In this document: positions 34,037-43,584 of the stretch, one piece after another
Numbering within the stretch: the stretch's first letter is position 1
How the letters are laid out: each line of letters starts with the position of its first letter
Virus record (IMG/VR): IMGVR_UViG_3300020470_005093
Coordinates: 1 to 56,597 of that record
Strand: one strand, 5' to 3'
DNA length: 56,597 bases
Source: a virus
Notes under the pieces: model-generated
What the model was told of the DNA's origin: nothing
Seen by the model: only the letters and a program-made list of their open reading frames with translations
Databases searched by the model: none
Program-made: the position numbers and the translations under genes

Positions 34037-36636
34037 TAAACTCTACCTACACAATCGATAACGTTAACAATAGATTCAGAAGGTGGAATAACTTCTTGAG
34101 TATCATCTGCACCTGAAGCTGAATCAGCAACTCTATTTACATTAAAAACTGGAACTATGGTTGCATTATAACCTGTTTTACTTCGAATGTAAACATTTGG
34201 TTCTTCAACAAATCCCTGACCCTTAGATATAACATCTACACCTGTTAATGATCCTGTACCATCTACCTTAACTTTTAATTCAGCACCATTTCTAGGTTCA
34301 ATAACAACAGTATCATCTTCTTTATAATTAAATCCAGAATCTGTAATAAACACAGAACCAATTTCCAAAATAACAGGGTAAGATCCATCACCTAAAGAAG
34401 GGTATGCTCCAGTTCTTTCATTTGAAAGTGTTGGAATAGGTTTAGATATAGTAAGAGAATTAGTACCTCCTGTTCCCGTATCAGAAGGAGAAATAATACC
34501 ATTAACATTAATACTACTAACAGTTGCAGGAGGTGTAGTTATGGTTTCTTGAACAGTAACATCAGTTATAACTCCACCAGGATATGTAATTTCATCTCCA
34601 GGAAAAACTTCAACTGTTTGACCTGGTTTCATTGGTGTTTCATAAGTTCCATCTGCTCTTTTAAGAGTAGTTTCATCAGCATTAGCCCAAGTTCTACCAT
34701 CACCACCTTGACTTCCATCAGGTGTAGGAATATAACCTATTCCACCATTAATAACTGCAACACTTACAACCCCCAAAGGTGTACCTTCAGGATAAGTTCC
34801 ATCATCATTTTGTGCAACAGAACTATCTGGTATATAAAGAATATTACCATCATCATCTACACTACTAGTTGCTACTACAGGACCAAGAATAGCTTTACCA
34901 CTAGCACCTCTACCCTTATTACATGCATCATTAAATTGAACAAAAGGAGGAACTTTAAATCCAAATCCAGATTGTATCAAATCAACTCCAAGAACACTAC
35001 CACTACCACTCACTATAGCATTACCCAATACACCTTTAACTGCACCAGCAATACCAGTACCACCAAAAAACTCTACGGTAGGAGGACCACAAAACTTAGG
35101 ACCAACATTACAACCTCCACCTAAAGAATCAAATACATCACTAAATCCACCACCTAAAACAGAACTTAAAGCATTAGTTGCTCCGAGAGCATCATCAATA
35201 CCACCCACTACACCTTTACCAATAGCATTTTTCAATCCACCACCAGCAATACTTTGCGCTAACCCCTTAACTCCAGAAAGTGCAGCTTTTGCTTGATCCG
35301 CAAATCCTTTAACTTCAGTAACCAAACTAGAAAGATTTGTATTAGGAACAGGCATTGCACCTTTCCAAGGACTCCATTCTCTAATATCTGACTCAGCAGG
35401 ATCATCTTCACAATCAAGGAAAGAAATACTATCAATTACAAAATCTACAGGATTACCAGTTATAGATGACATATCAAAAACCCCAAGAAGAGATTTAACA
35501 GGTCCAAGAAGATCGTCAAGACCTCCTGCAACAATACCACTTATCTTACCTAGTAATGATCCTATAAAATTTTCAACAGCACATAAAGGTGTATTAATAA
35601 ATTTATCTACAGCATTTTCTAAAAACCCACCAACCATATCAAAAAGACCATCTATTAATCCCTTAAACATACAAGCAATAGCATCGTTTGCAGTTTCTAC
35701 AGCAGCTTTTAATGCTGGTCTTTCAGTAGGAAACAAATCAAAATACTTATCTTTCATATTAAAGTTAAGTTTACTTGTCACATTCTGCTGCACTTCCTTT
35801 AAAATAGTTTTAACATTACCAGATATCATCTTGGTAGCATTTCTCATAGATTTCTGAATAGCCGCATCAACATCATCTACCTTTGTTGATACTTTCGTCT
35901 CCCAATCAGTTAGTGATTTTTTATATCTCTGAACATCTGCAATCAAATTTTTAACTTCCTTTTGAATTCTAGGTAAAGGAGCTTTTTCTTTTAACGTGGG
36001 TACTGGGATAGGTTCTGAATTTAATCCATTAATATATTGTTCTCTAGTTGCTCCATCTGATCGACTATCATATCCTGTAGAAGATTCAATAGCAGTATCA
36101 TTATTAATATTTTCTACTTCACCTGGAAACTTGAATGCTTTAGCAATCAGTTCCAAATCCTGTACTATTGGCAATGCTGCTCTACTAACTTTTCCAGGAT
36201 TACTTGTATATCCACTAAAAGGTACAAAAGCAACTTCAGGAATATCCTTTTGTATAGCAGTAAAATCATTATTATCAATTACACCCATAATAACAGGCAT
36301 TTGCCCATCATCACCGTCTAAAAAGAAACCATATACAAAATTACCCTGTCTTAGGTTGGGTGACATAGATGCCCCACCAGCACCAGAACCAGCAGTAACA
36401 GGAAAAACAACTCCACACCAAGGAAGTTCCTCATCAGCTAGTTCTTTAGATGCAGGATGATACCCCATAATACGGACTTTATATCTCCACCCAAATCCAT
36501 CATGCTCCTTATTAGTAGGAGTACTCATTCCTGGAATATTAGTTCGCCATGTTTTTTCATCAGCAATTTGACCTATCCACCAGACAAGTCCATCCTTACC
36601 ATAAAAATGTTTTTTAAAAAGTCCTTGCTCTATCAT
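34036..36636 (-). CDS. 5: baseplate hub protein gp5-like (no lysozyme domain seen)
   Basis: The N-terminal ~130 residues form the gp5/VgrG-type OB-fold: GLVWWIGQIADEKTWRTN, GWRYKVRIMGYHP, LRQGNFVYGFFLDGDDGQMPV and MGVIDNNDF. The middle has coiled-coil-like and hydrophobic segments (LFDMVGGFLENAVDKFI, LLGKISGIVAGGLDDLLG). The C-terminal ~300 residues are Thr/Val/Gly-rich beta segments (DTVVIEPRNGAELKVKVDG). I see no T4-lysozyme-like domain, so the tail lysozyme of T4 gp5 seems absent here. The gene touches the needle-like gene (1 base) and is near gp27, as in the T4 hub. Confidence 0.8.
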   Translation of the reverse strand: MIEQGLFKKHFYGKDGLVWWIGQIADEKTWRTNIPGMSTPTNKEHDGFGWRYKVRIMGYHPASKELADEELPWCGVVFPVTAGSGAGGASMSPNLRQGNFVYGFFLDGDDGQMPVIMGVIDNNDFTAIQKDIPEVAFVPFSGYTSNPGKVSRAALPIVQDLELIAKAFKFPGEVENINNDTAIESSTGYDSRSDGATREQYINGLNSEPIPVPTLKEKAPLPRIQKEVKNLIADVQRYKKSLTDWETKVSTKVDDVDAAIQKSMRNATKMISGNVKTILKEVQQNVTSKLNFNMKDKYFDLFPTERPALKAAVETANDAIACMFKGLIDGLFDMVGGFLENAVDKFINTPLCAVENFIGSLLGKISGIVAGGLDDLLGPVKSLLGVFDMSSITGNPVDFVIDSISFLDCEDDPAESDIREWSPWKGAMPVPNTNLSSLVTEVKGFADQAKAALSGVKGLAQSIAGGGLKNAIGKGVVGGIDDALGATNALSSVLGGGFSDVFDSLGGGCNVGPKFCGPPTVEFFGGTGIAGAVKGVLGNAIVSGSGSVLGVDLIQSGFGFKVPPFVQFNDACNKGRGASGKAILGPVVATSSVDDDGNILYIPDSSVAQNDDGTYPEGTPLGVVSVAVINGGIGYIPTPDGSQGGDGRTWANADETTLKRADGTYETPMKPGQTVEVFPGDEITYPGGVITDVTVQETITTPPATVSSINVNGIISPSDTGTGGTNSLTISKPIPTLSNERTGAYPSLGDGSYPVILEIGSVFITDSGFNYKEDDTVVIEPRNGAELKVKVDGTGSLTGVDVISKGQGFVEEPNVYIRSKTGYNATIVPVFNVNRVADSASGADDTQEVIPPSESIVNVIDCVGRV

Positions 36637-36905
36637 TAGTCGTCGTAAACTTTACATTCTGCTGCATCTGGATGATTATCACAATAGACCTCTAGATGTG
36701 AATCCTCGTGTCTGGTGTGCCAATCATTTATCTTTCCATCATTTGAATTTACTTCTGATTCATCATGAGCATGAAATGCATCATTGTGCATTTTCAAATC
36801 CTCTTCACTATACTCGTGCATACCATGATTGATATGCTCCTTACCATCTTTAGGATCTAGGTAAACCTCATGGTTTAAATCGTGATTTGGAGTTTTAGTA
36901 GTCAT
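36636..36905 (-). CDS. small histidine-rich acidic protein, 89 aa
   Basis: Of 89 residues about 12 are histidine and many are Asp or Glu (for example NHDLNHEVYLDPKDGKEHIN and DWHTRHEDSHLEVYCDNHPD). Two cysteines lie near the C-terminus. It sits between gp27 and gp5 and could bind metal (iron or zinc) at the spike or act as a chaperone; I cannot name it. It shares one base with the gp5-like gene and is 9 bases from gp27. Confidence 0.6.
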   Translation of the reverse strand: MTTKTPNHDLNHEVYLDPKDGKEHINHGMHEYSEEDLKMHNDAFHAHDESEVNSNDGKINDWHTRHEDSHLEVYCDNHPDAAECKVYDD

Positions 36906-36914
36906 AATTTTTCC

Positions 36915-38264
36915 TTAGTAAGGTTTTCTTCCAAAAGTATCTCGTACAAGAGTTAAACTAGTAAAGCAATCTTTCGGAGTTACTCGATGACACAAGCTAG
37001 ATATCATATATATACCACCACTAATCTGATCAACCATTCCAGTATTTTCAATAGTTAATTCAGGAAAATCACAATAAATGAGATCTCCTGCCCTTAAATC
37101 AAAATTACCAGGAATCATAACATTAACCTTAATGGTGAATAACTGGTTGTATCTCATTAAAGATTGTACCATAGTATTTAATGGATCGGAAGTAGGTTTC
37201 TCCCTATTTCCTCTCCAAGTCTGCAATTGCTCATCTGCATTCTCACCTGAAGGCAATGTTCCTATATCAAGAACATGATTCATTAATCTAGATGGAGCCG
37301 TTCTAAATTGAGGAGCAATACCTGCAAACTCTTTAGTTCCTGCAGATACGATTTTACCTTTACTACCACCCCCAGTAGATTCTGCAGAATCAGAAGAATC
37401 AACATTAAAAGTTCTTAACTGATAATCATTTGCATAAAAATCAAAAAATAAACTAACATTAGAATAAGTACCCATCGCTAGATTACTTAAAAGATCTATA
37501 TTTCTATCAATAGAATAATTAAGTATCTTTCCATTATATCCTTTAGGTAAATCTGTAGTATTGGTATAAGTATATTTGTACTTATAATCTTGCTCAAATA
37601 AAACATCAATAGACTTAAAATTAAACCCATCATAAGTTTCATAAAATAAAAATCCAGAAGCTCCACCTTTAGAACCAGAATTTACTGGAATCGATTTAGA
37701 TGCTAACCAAGTACAAACAGTAAAAGGTTTTCTATAATTACCAATGAAATTAAAAGGTTCTAAAGTTTCATCACAATTAACTTTTTTTTGTGTTTTTAAT
37801 CCTACAGTTCCAGATGTGGATTCAGTAAGAATTTTCTTTATATTATCGGATATTTTCTCATTATATCTCCTTACAACTCTACATTGTTCATTTGCAAGAG
37901 CCTCTCTAGAACAAAAATCAAGAGTATAACTATCAGTTTGAGTGCCAGGATTTACATTTCTAATTCTATTAAGATAAAAGGATTTAACCCCTATAAAATT
38001 CAATGAATTCTCAAGATTATCTTTAATTTTAATATCACAACATTCACCACCACCAATTGGAAGACCATTTAACATACCCTTAGTAGGCAATTCTGTAGAA
38101 TTAACATCACCACTTTCAAGAACATCTACACTTAGAGTATGAGAATTAGACAAAACATTCTCATAGTAAGACAATCTAGTAATACCTGGAGTAATATCTA
38201 CTAATCCAGAAATCTCAAATTTATCTATTGAACCAGCTCTGGTTATTGATCTAGCGTCTGACAT
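36915..38264 (-). CDS. 27: baseplate hub subunit gp27-like
   Basis: A 449-aa protein placed between the tape-measure-like proteins and gp5, as gp27 would be in a T4 hub. It begins MSDARSITRAGSIDKFEISG and has beta-rich segments such as HTLSVDVLESGD, GLPIGGGECCDIKIKD, DSYTLDFCSREAL and GDLIYCDFPEL, consistent with the gp27 tube-like hub fold that recruits gp5. Length is near T4 gp27 (391 aa) plus insertions. It shares one base with the 747-aa gene. Confidence 0.75.
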   Translation of the reverse strand: MSDARSITRAGSIDKFEISGLVDITPGITRLSYYENVLSNSHTLSVDVLESGDVNSTELPTKGMLNGLPIGGGECCDIKIKDNLENSLNFIGVKSFYLNRIRNVNPGTQTDSYTLDFCSREALANEQCRVVRRYNEKISDNIKKILTESTSGTVGLKTQKKVNCDETLEPFNFIGNYRKPFTVCTWLASKSIPVNSGSKGGASGFLFYETYDGFNFKSIDVLFEQDYKYKYTYTNTTDLPKGYNGKILNYSIDRNIDLLSNLAMGTYSNVSLFFDFYANDYQLRTFNVDSSDSAESTGGGSKGKIVSAGTKEFAGIAPQFRTAPSRLMNHVLDIGTLPSGENADEQLQTWRGNREKPTSDPLNTMVQSLMRYNQLFTIKVNVMIPGNFDLRAGDLIYCDFPELTIENTGMVDQISGGIYMISSLCHRVTPKDCFTSLTLVRDTFGRKPY

Positions 38265-40507
38265 TATACTTTATATAAAAAGGATAATAATTGTTCCTTA
38301 TAATATCTATTTAATAGAGATCTAGAACTTGGCATTATAGGCACTAAAGAAGGAACTGGTTCAGGAGTATCTGGGGATGAAGGTTTAGGCATTGCAATAG
38401 GAACACTTATTTCAGACTCAAAATCTTCTTCATACGTACTAATAGTATTGATATCTTCTAAGTTTTTATTATCCTCAGTATCAACAATTTCCTCAATATT
38501 AACCATCTCATCGATGCTACTAGATTCTTTATCAATAGATTCTTTATTTCCACCAAATAAATTACCAACATTAGATAAAAGTCCATCAATACTACGTTCA
38601 AGTTTACTCTTTGAAAAATCAGTTAACATATAATTAAGTTTTTTAGTATTGAAATGTAAATCATCTCTCTTTTTAAACCTATAACTATTAATAAAATCTT
38701 CGGTAGATACTTTATCTTCTTGCGTATATGTCCCTTGAGCACTTAATGAGGGATGTTTACCTTTATTTCGCCCATACTTATACTTAAACGCAGGGTTTGT
38801 AATCTTAACTATTCTATTCGTTCCATCTCCATAATCTTCAATATTAAAATTATTTTCCTTCGCAAAATCATATGGTTTTACTAATCCACCACCAGACATT
38901 CCCCTTCTATTCATAAGTAGTGCTCTATCACGAGCAGATATTCCTCCCTTTGCTGCTGGACTCATAGTATCTGCTTGAGCTTTCAAAAATAATCTATTTG
39001 CTGCTGTACCTGGTATATCTTTATTAATATCAAATGCAATATCTCCTTTAAAATTAGGATTATCTAAAGTTTCTCTTCTAATAAACATCATCTTCTTAAG
39101 AAGTGCTTCTTTAACTTCTGCTGGTATAGACTCGTTCTCCTGCGTCATCTTCACACCCTGATTGAATGCCCACTCACTCATATTAGCAATTGTCTTACCA
39201 AAATCTGGTATCTTACCGTCTCTGTCCATCTCTATTCTGCTATGAGTTCCAAAGAACTCAGGATCACTATCAATCAATTCATTATGTTGTTTCATAAACA
39301 TCTCTAATGAAGGACCAATTGTTGCTAATAAATCTTCTGTGCTCATAGGAGTTGCAGCACCACCTTCATTATATCCACGCATAATAGTTGGTTTATTAGT
39401 TCCACCACCCATACTATTCATAGCAGCAAGAGTATCTTCTCCATATTTCTGAACTGCTCCTTTAGACATAACAAACTCACCAGGAGTTAACATTGCAGGA
39501 ACAGTATCAGTATTACCAGTTCCAGGAACTTTTCCACCCTTATTCATTTTTTGGACATCTATACCATATTTTTCTAATCGTTCAGGTTTCGACAAATTCA
39601 TAAATTCCTTATATTCATCTAAAGGAACTTCCTTCTCATTAATAAATGTCTTTCCTGTTTCTATATCAAATCTATTATCAACTGTTTTCTGGGTTTGAAG
39701 TGTTTTAGTATCAATTTCCTTCTTTTCTACCTTTTCATCTTTTTCACTTGATGGTGTTTCATTATCTGATTCTTCTGGTGGCTCCCAATCCTCCCATTCT
39801 TTTTTTATTTTTTTAGCTTCCGCATCTACATCATCATAGTCTTTACCCAACTCGTTCACTTTATCCTCACCCAAATCTTGACCTCCCCTAAAAAGAGGAG
39901 GTATCTTCATAGCCAAATTAACTAATCCTTTTCCAATTCTAACTATCCATCTTACTACGGGTGTTATTATATCAAGAAACCCCTTAAACCATTGCAAAAT
40001 AGTATCCATATTCTCATATAAAAAAGTCAACAAAGATCCTATTAAAACTGTTCTAATGAATTTTTGTATTCTCTGCAGTGCTGAAATATTCTTAAGAACT
40101 TTTAATTTAGGTCTAACTGGTTTTGGTAATTTTTCAAGAAACTTTTCTCTAGTACGAGCAAACATACTTCTGATACTAGTCCTTTTATCCTTAGCCTCTA
40201 TTCTATCTAATTGAAGATCTTTCTCTAAAATGGATTTAATATCACCGACAACATTATTAATATCACCTACAATATCTTTAACCTCAGTTGATTCTGGTAC
40301 ATCTTTAGAAGACAAATCTGAAGATAATGTAATATTAGTGTTAGAAATAGTAGGAATGGGTCTGCTATATGTTTTTCTTTCTTTCTTCTTCTTATTCATA
40401 AATTTATCAGGATCAATTTTTTTAGCTCTTTCCTTTATCCCCTTGGTAACTTTTTTACCTGCACCAAGTACTGTTTTTCCTAATGCTCCTATTATTGGTA
40501 ATATCAT
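38264..40507 (-). CDS. tape-measure/hub-type tail protein, 747 aa
   Basis: This protein has a basic N-terminus, a long charged helical region, hydrophobic helices (FIRTVLIGSLLTFLYEN, LDIITPVVRWIVRIGKG) and a segment KVPGTGNTDTVPAML followed by TPGEFVMSKGAVQKYGED, the 'M-L-T-P-G-E-F' motif frequent in phage tape-measure proteins. It shares a ~45-residue segment with the 716-aa protein upstream (RFDIETGKTFINEKEV, then LSKPERLEKYGID), so the two are partly paralogous. It is probably the gp29/tape-measure equivalent or an associated hub protein. It overlaps the 716-aa gene by 4 bases. Confidence 0.6.
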   Translation of the reverse strand: MILPIIGALGKTVLGAGKKVTKGIKERAKKIDPDKFMNKKKKERKTYSRPIPTISNTNITLSSDLSSKDVPESTEVKDIVGDINNVVGDIKSILEKDLQLDRIEAKDKRTSIRSMFARTREKFLEKLPKPVRPKLKVLKNISALQRIQKFIRTVLIGSLLTFLYENMDTILQWFKGFLDIITPVVRWIVRIGKGLVNLAMKIPPLFRGGQDLGEDKVNELGKDYDDVDAEAKKIKKEWEDWEPPEESDNETPSSEKDEKVEKKEIDTKTLQTQKTVDNRFDIETGKTFINEKEVPLDEYKEFMNLSKPERLEKYGIDVQKMNKGGKVPGTGNTDTVPAMLTPGEFVMSKGAVQKYGEDTLAAMNSMGGGTNKPTIMRGYNEGGAATPMSTEDLLATIGPSLEMFMKQHNELIDSDPEFFGTHSRIEMDRDGKIPDFGKTIANMSEWAFNQGVKMTQENESIPAEVKEALLKKMMFIRRETLDNPNFKGDIAFDINKDIPGTAANRLFLKAQADTMSPAAKGGISARDRALLMNRRGMSGGGLVKPYDFAKENNFNIEDYGDGTNRIVKITNPAFKYKYGRNKGKHPSLSAQGTYTQEDKVSTEDFINSYRFKKRDDLHFNTKKLNYMLTDFSKSKLERSIDGLLSNVGNLFGGNKESIDKESSSIDEMVNIEEIVDTEDNKNLEDINTISTYEEDFESEISVPIAMPKPSSPDTPEPVPSLVPIMPSSRSLLNRYYKEQLLSFLYKV

Positions 40508-42654
40508 GCTGGACTCACATTATAAATTCCCTGAATAGCAAAATTTGATTGCGTTGGATCTTCTGAAGAGAAAACGACAGAATTATTACCAAAATTACCT
40601 GATGAACTTGCAATCTTTGACTGCTCACCTCCTGTTATAGGTAAAAGATTAATTTTTGGAGTTTTATTTGAAGCAACAGATTCTATACCACCAGAACTCT
40701 TCACTGATGTCTGATTACTTTTATCTATGTTAGCATTACTAATTTTTTTATCTATACCATATCGGTTTACTTGTTCTTCCTTAGATAAACTCTGGAATTT
40801 ATTATAGTCTTTAGTAGAAACCTCTTGATCATTAATATATGCCTTTCCTGTTTTCATATCAAATCTAGCAGCAACCTCTTTATTAGTCGAGTATGACTCA
40901 GAATCTATTAATTTTGTTGTTGGTTCTACTTTAGCACCCCTATCTTCAAATCCACCCAAAACAGTACCCACTTTTCCTTCATCTACTTTACGTTCATATG
41001 ATTGTTTCCAACGGTGATCCATTTCCTTTCCTGTTTCCAATCTATAAATTTCCTCATTAATTTCACCACCAACACCACTCAATCTTTCCCATAAATTCAA
41101 ATTCTTTTTCTGTTCTCTTAATCTAGCAATAGTCTCTTCCTTTCCAATTTCCACAACAGATTCATTAACCTTATCTATGTTAGAGGGAGGAAGAAGTTTC
41201 TGTTTTTCTGATTCAAGAGTTTCACCTTTCTTATCTACTTTCAAATTAGATTTTACACCTTCAGATTTAGCTCTACCAATTAACCATTCAAAATATCCTT
41301 GAGCACTTGGCATACCAGATTTAAGAAGATTATCTAGATAAAAACCTTTCTTTTGTTGTGTCAATCCTCCAGGTTTTATTGCATTTTCCCATCTTTTAGT
41401 AAATAATTCACCAGCAACCCTATTTGTACCATTCTCTACCATATTATCAAACCAATTTTTACCATTATTACTCAGTGATTTTCTTATTTGTATTAAATTA
41501 TTCAACGACTTGACCAATGCTTCTTTAGGTATTTGCTGTTCCTTTTTAAGTTCCTCAATTTCAGGTGCAGAAGGATCAACACCATTATTAACTTTGGAAT
41601 CAATTTCCACAGCAATAGATCTGAATTTTTTCCAGGATTTTCTTGCAGATTCAAATTCAGGTTCAACTTGTTCAAATATAGCTAAATCTTTAGGATCCAT
41701 ATTAACAGGATCAAATTTGTCATATCTCCCTTCTTCAGTATGTTTTATTGCACGTTCCATTTCTAATTTCATAGGATCCCATCTTCCGATATCAGGATTT
41801 TCATACAGATACTTTGCCAACTTTGCCTTTTCATCTGCTAGAGCCTTTTCCTTACCATCTTTTGTAACCCTATTAATCATACCTTGCTGATATTCATTGA
41901 AACTCTTTCTTCCCTGTAAATCTGGTCCATAGAAATCATCCATATATCGTTTAGTCTCTATTCCCGCCCCAATTGCTGCAGTTACTACACCTGCAGCAGC
42001 TGCTGCTACTGCAAATCCTTTAAGACCAACAAGACTTAAAATACCTTTAAGAGTTCCACCGATACCAATAAGTCCTCCTACAAAATTTATTGCAGTAAGA
42101 GCAACTAGGGTTGCAATAATCTTACCACCATGATCTTGAAGAAATTTTGCAAAATTCTTTAAATTATCTAAATTTTTTGGATCCTTTAACCATTCAAGTA
42201 AATTTATTATTACAGAACCTAACACTATACTTGTAAGGAATTTTTTTAACCTACCAAAAATATCTTTAGCTACTCCCCCTACAGCCTTTAATGGACCTTC
42301 ACGTTTTTCTTTTTTATCTTCTAATTCATCCTCTCTTCTTTTTTTCTTCAATCGTTCATTTTCTTTTCTAGCATCTCTTCTCTCTTTCAATCTTTCTTTA
42401 ACCTGATCAGCTAATATTGCCTTTACTCCTACTAAAGCCTCGGTAATAGAATGCAACCCATCCATCAAATCATTATTAGTATTATCTACATCATCTTCAA
42501 TCTTTTCTAATCTAAGATCTACATTCTCCTTACGTAAATTAATAGTACTCTTAATTAAAGTAATTTTTTTCGAGTTACTCTCAACCTTCTCCTCTAAAGA
42601 AAGTCCTCTTTTAAAAGAATCCGCATTTATTTTTTTAGGAGGCGCCTCAGGCAT
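40504..42654 (-). CDS. tape-measure/hub-type tail protein, 716 aa
   Basis: The N-terminus is highly charged and coiled-coil-like (DADSFKRGL-type, then EDKKEKREG), followed by hydrophobic helices (FLTSIVLGSVIINLLEWL, GKIIATLVALTAINFVGG, GFAVAAAAAGVVTAAIG). The C-terminal part carries the segment shared with the 747-aa protein (ARFDMKTGKAYINDQEV, LSKEEQVNRYGID). No enzymatic motif is recognised. It is located right after gp51 and gp26, a plausible place for a tape-measure or hub component. Confidence 0.6.
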   Translation of the reverse strand: MPEAPPKKINADSFKRGLSLEEKVESNSKKITLIKSTINLRKENVDLRLEKIEDDVDNTNNDLMDGLHSITEALVGVKAILADQVKERLKERRDARKENERLKKKRREDELEDKKEKREGPLKAVGGVAKDIFGRLKKFLTSIVLGSVIINLLEWLKDPKNLDNLKNFAKFLQDHGGKIIATLVALTAINFVGGLIGIGGTLKGILSLVGLKGFAVAAAAAGVVTAAIGAGIETKRYMDDFYGPDLQGRKSFNEYQQGMINRVTKDGKEKALADEKAKLAKYLYENPDIGRWDPMKLEMERAIKHTEEGRYDKFDPVNMDPKDLAIFEQVEPEFESARKSWKKFRSIAVEIDSKVNNGVDPSAPEIEELKKEQQIPKEALVKSLNNLIQIRKSLSNNGKNWFDNMVENGTNRVAGELFTKRWENAIKPGGLTQQKKGFYLDNLLKSGMPSAQGYFEWLIGRAKSEGVKSNLKVDKKGETLESEKQKLLPPSNIDKVNESVVEIGKEETIARLREQKKNLNLWERLSGVGGEINEEIYRLETGKEMDHRWKQSYERKVDEGKVGTVLGGFEDRGAKVEPTTKLIDSESYSTNKEVAARFDMKTGKAYINDQEVSTKDYNKFQSLSKEEQVNRYGIDKKISNANIDKSNQTSVKSSGGIESVASNKTPKINLLPITGGEQSKIASSSGNFGNNSVVFSSEDPTQSNFAIQGIYNVSPA

Positions 42655-42832
42655 TTCTATTCTTTGCTTGCTGTTGTTTTAATCTTTCATCTTCAAGATG
42701 TTGCTGTAGAAGACCAACATAAATGTCTCTTTCCCAAGGAATAAGATTTTCAATCTCAGTTAATGAGTATTTATGATACTGCATCAAAGCAAAATTTATT
42801 TTATAATAACTCTCAAGGCTCATATGAACCAT
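42647..42832 (-). CDS. 51: gp51-like baseplate hub assembly protein, 61 aa
   Basis: A 61-aa protein (MVHMSLESYYKINFALMQYH and TEIENLIPWERDIYVGLLQQ) placed between gp26 and the first tape-measure-like gene. In cyanophages a short gene of this type at this place is annotated as gp51, the catalyst of hub assembly in T4 (249 aa in T4, so the family is much shorter here). The start could be MVHM or the internal M4. The assignment is by context and I recall this type only loosely. Confidence 0.6.
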   Translation of the reverse strand: MVHMSLESYYKINFALMQYHKYSLTEIENLIPWERDIYVGLLQQHLEDERLKQQQAKNRNA

Positions 42833-42834
42833 TC

Positions 42835-43554
42835 CTAACCGAAAAAAGATGTTAGTCCCTCAAGTAGAACAGTATTTTCCTTTTTAGTTTTAGGATTGAT
42901 AAAAGTTACTTCATGAGATAACTTAGGCATAGTTTCAAAGAATTTCTCAACTTTTTTAAATTGAACAGTATTCATTTGTTCCAAAAATTCTACTAATTCT
43001 TTCTTAGTACAATCAGATGCCGACCAAACTTCATCATCAGTGTAAACAGTATCTATGGAAGATGCGATTAATTCAAATGATTTTTCAAAACCAATTTCGT
43101 TACCAAGTTCAAAATTATTATTAATAAATTCATTTAATGAAGGATACTTCATTTCCATCATCAAATTATCATCCAATTGAATCTTATTAGTATGATTTTC
43201 ATCTTTATGTACCTGAATATCATCAATATTAATCTCAACAGGTACTGAAGTTACTCCATCATCAGGAGCAAACAAATTAACTTCAATAACTTCTCCTACA
43301 GACTTACCTCGAATATTTAAAAATAAGTACTCAATATCAAATGTAGGAAGAGTTTCTACCTTCACACCTCTTGATTGAATGCAACTACTAAGAACAGCCT
43401 TAATAGCATTTGTTATTTGTTTCGTATCTTCAGATTCTAATGCTAAAACTAAAAGTTTTTCTTCTTTAACTAAAAAAGGTCTATATTTTACAGTCTTATT
43501 ATTAGAAGGCAATACCAACTCATAAGTTGGAGTAGCAATTTTTGGTAAAGGCAT
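42835..43554 (-). CDS. 26: baseplate hub subunit gp26-like (T4_baseplate family)
   Basis: A 239-aa protein beginning MPLPKIATPTYELVLPSNNK and with KTVKYRPFLVKEEKLLVLAL (residues 19-38), the usual start of the T4 gp26-type family. FLNIRGKSVGEVIEVNLFAP follows at about 73-92. T4 gp26 (208 aa) helps build the hub. It is preceded by a CTAAATA box and adjoins gp51, which matches other cyanophages. Confidence 0.75.
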   Translation of the reverse strand: MPLPKIATPTYELVLPSNNKTVKYRPFLVKEEKLLVLALESEDTKQITNAIKAVLSSCIQSRGVKVETLPTFDIEYLFLNIRGKSVGEVIEVNLFAPDDGVTSVPVEINIDDIQVHKDENHTNKIQLDDNLMMEMKYPSLNEFINNNFELGNEIGFEKSFELIASSIDTVYTDDEVWSASDCTKKELVEFLEQMNTVQFKKVEKFFETMPKLSHEVTFINPKTKKENTVLLEGLTSFFG

Positions 43555-43573
43555 GATAATTAGATCAGTGTTT

Positions 43574-43580
43574 TATTTAG
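43574..43580 (-). promoter_or_regulatory. putative late promoter (CTAAATA)
   Basis: The minus strand reads GCTAAATAAAAC in the 30-base gap upstream of gp26, 19 bases from its ATG. It is one of the clearest of the CTAAATA sites. Confidence 0.55.
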
Positions 43581-43584
43581 CTCG

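Noticed and set aside
34549-35124. Plus-strand open frame of 191 codons opposite the gp5-like gene
   Set aside because: It has low-complexity Ser/Thr/Asn/Ile-rich content (an antisense shadow of Gly/Val/Thr-rich coding) and lies fully inside a well-supported gene.
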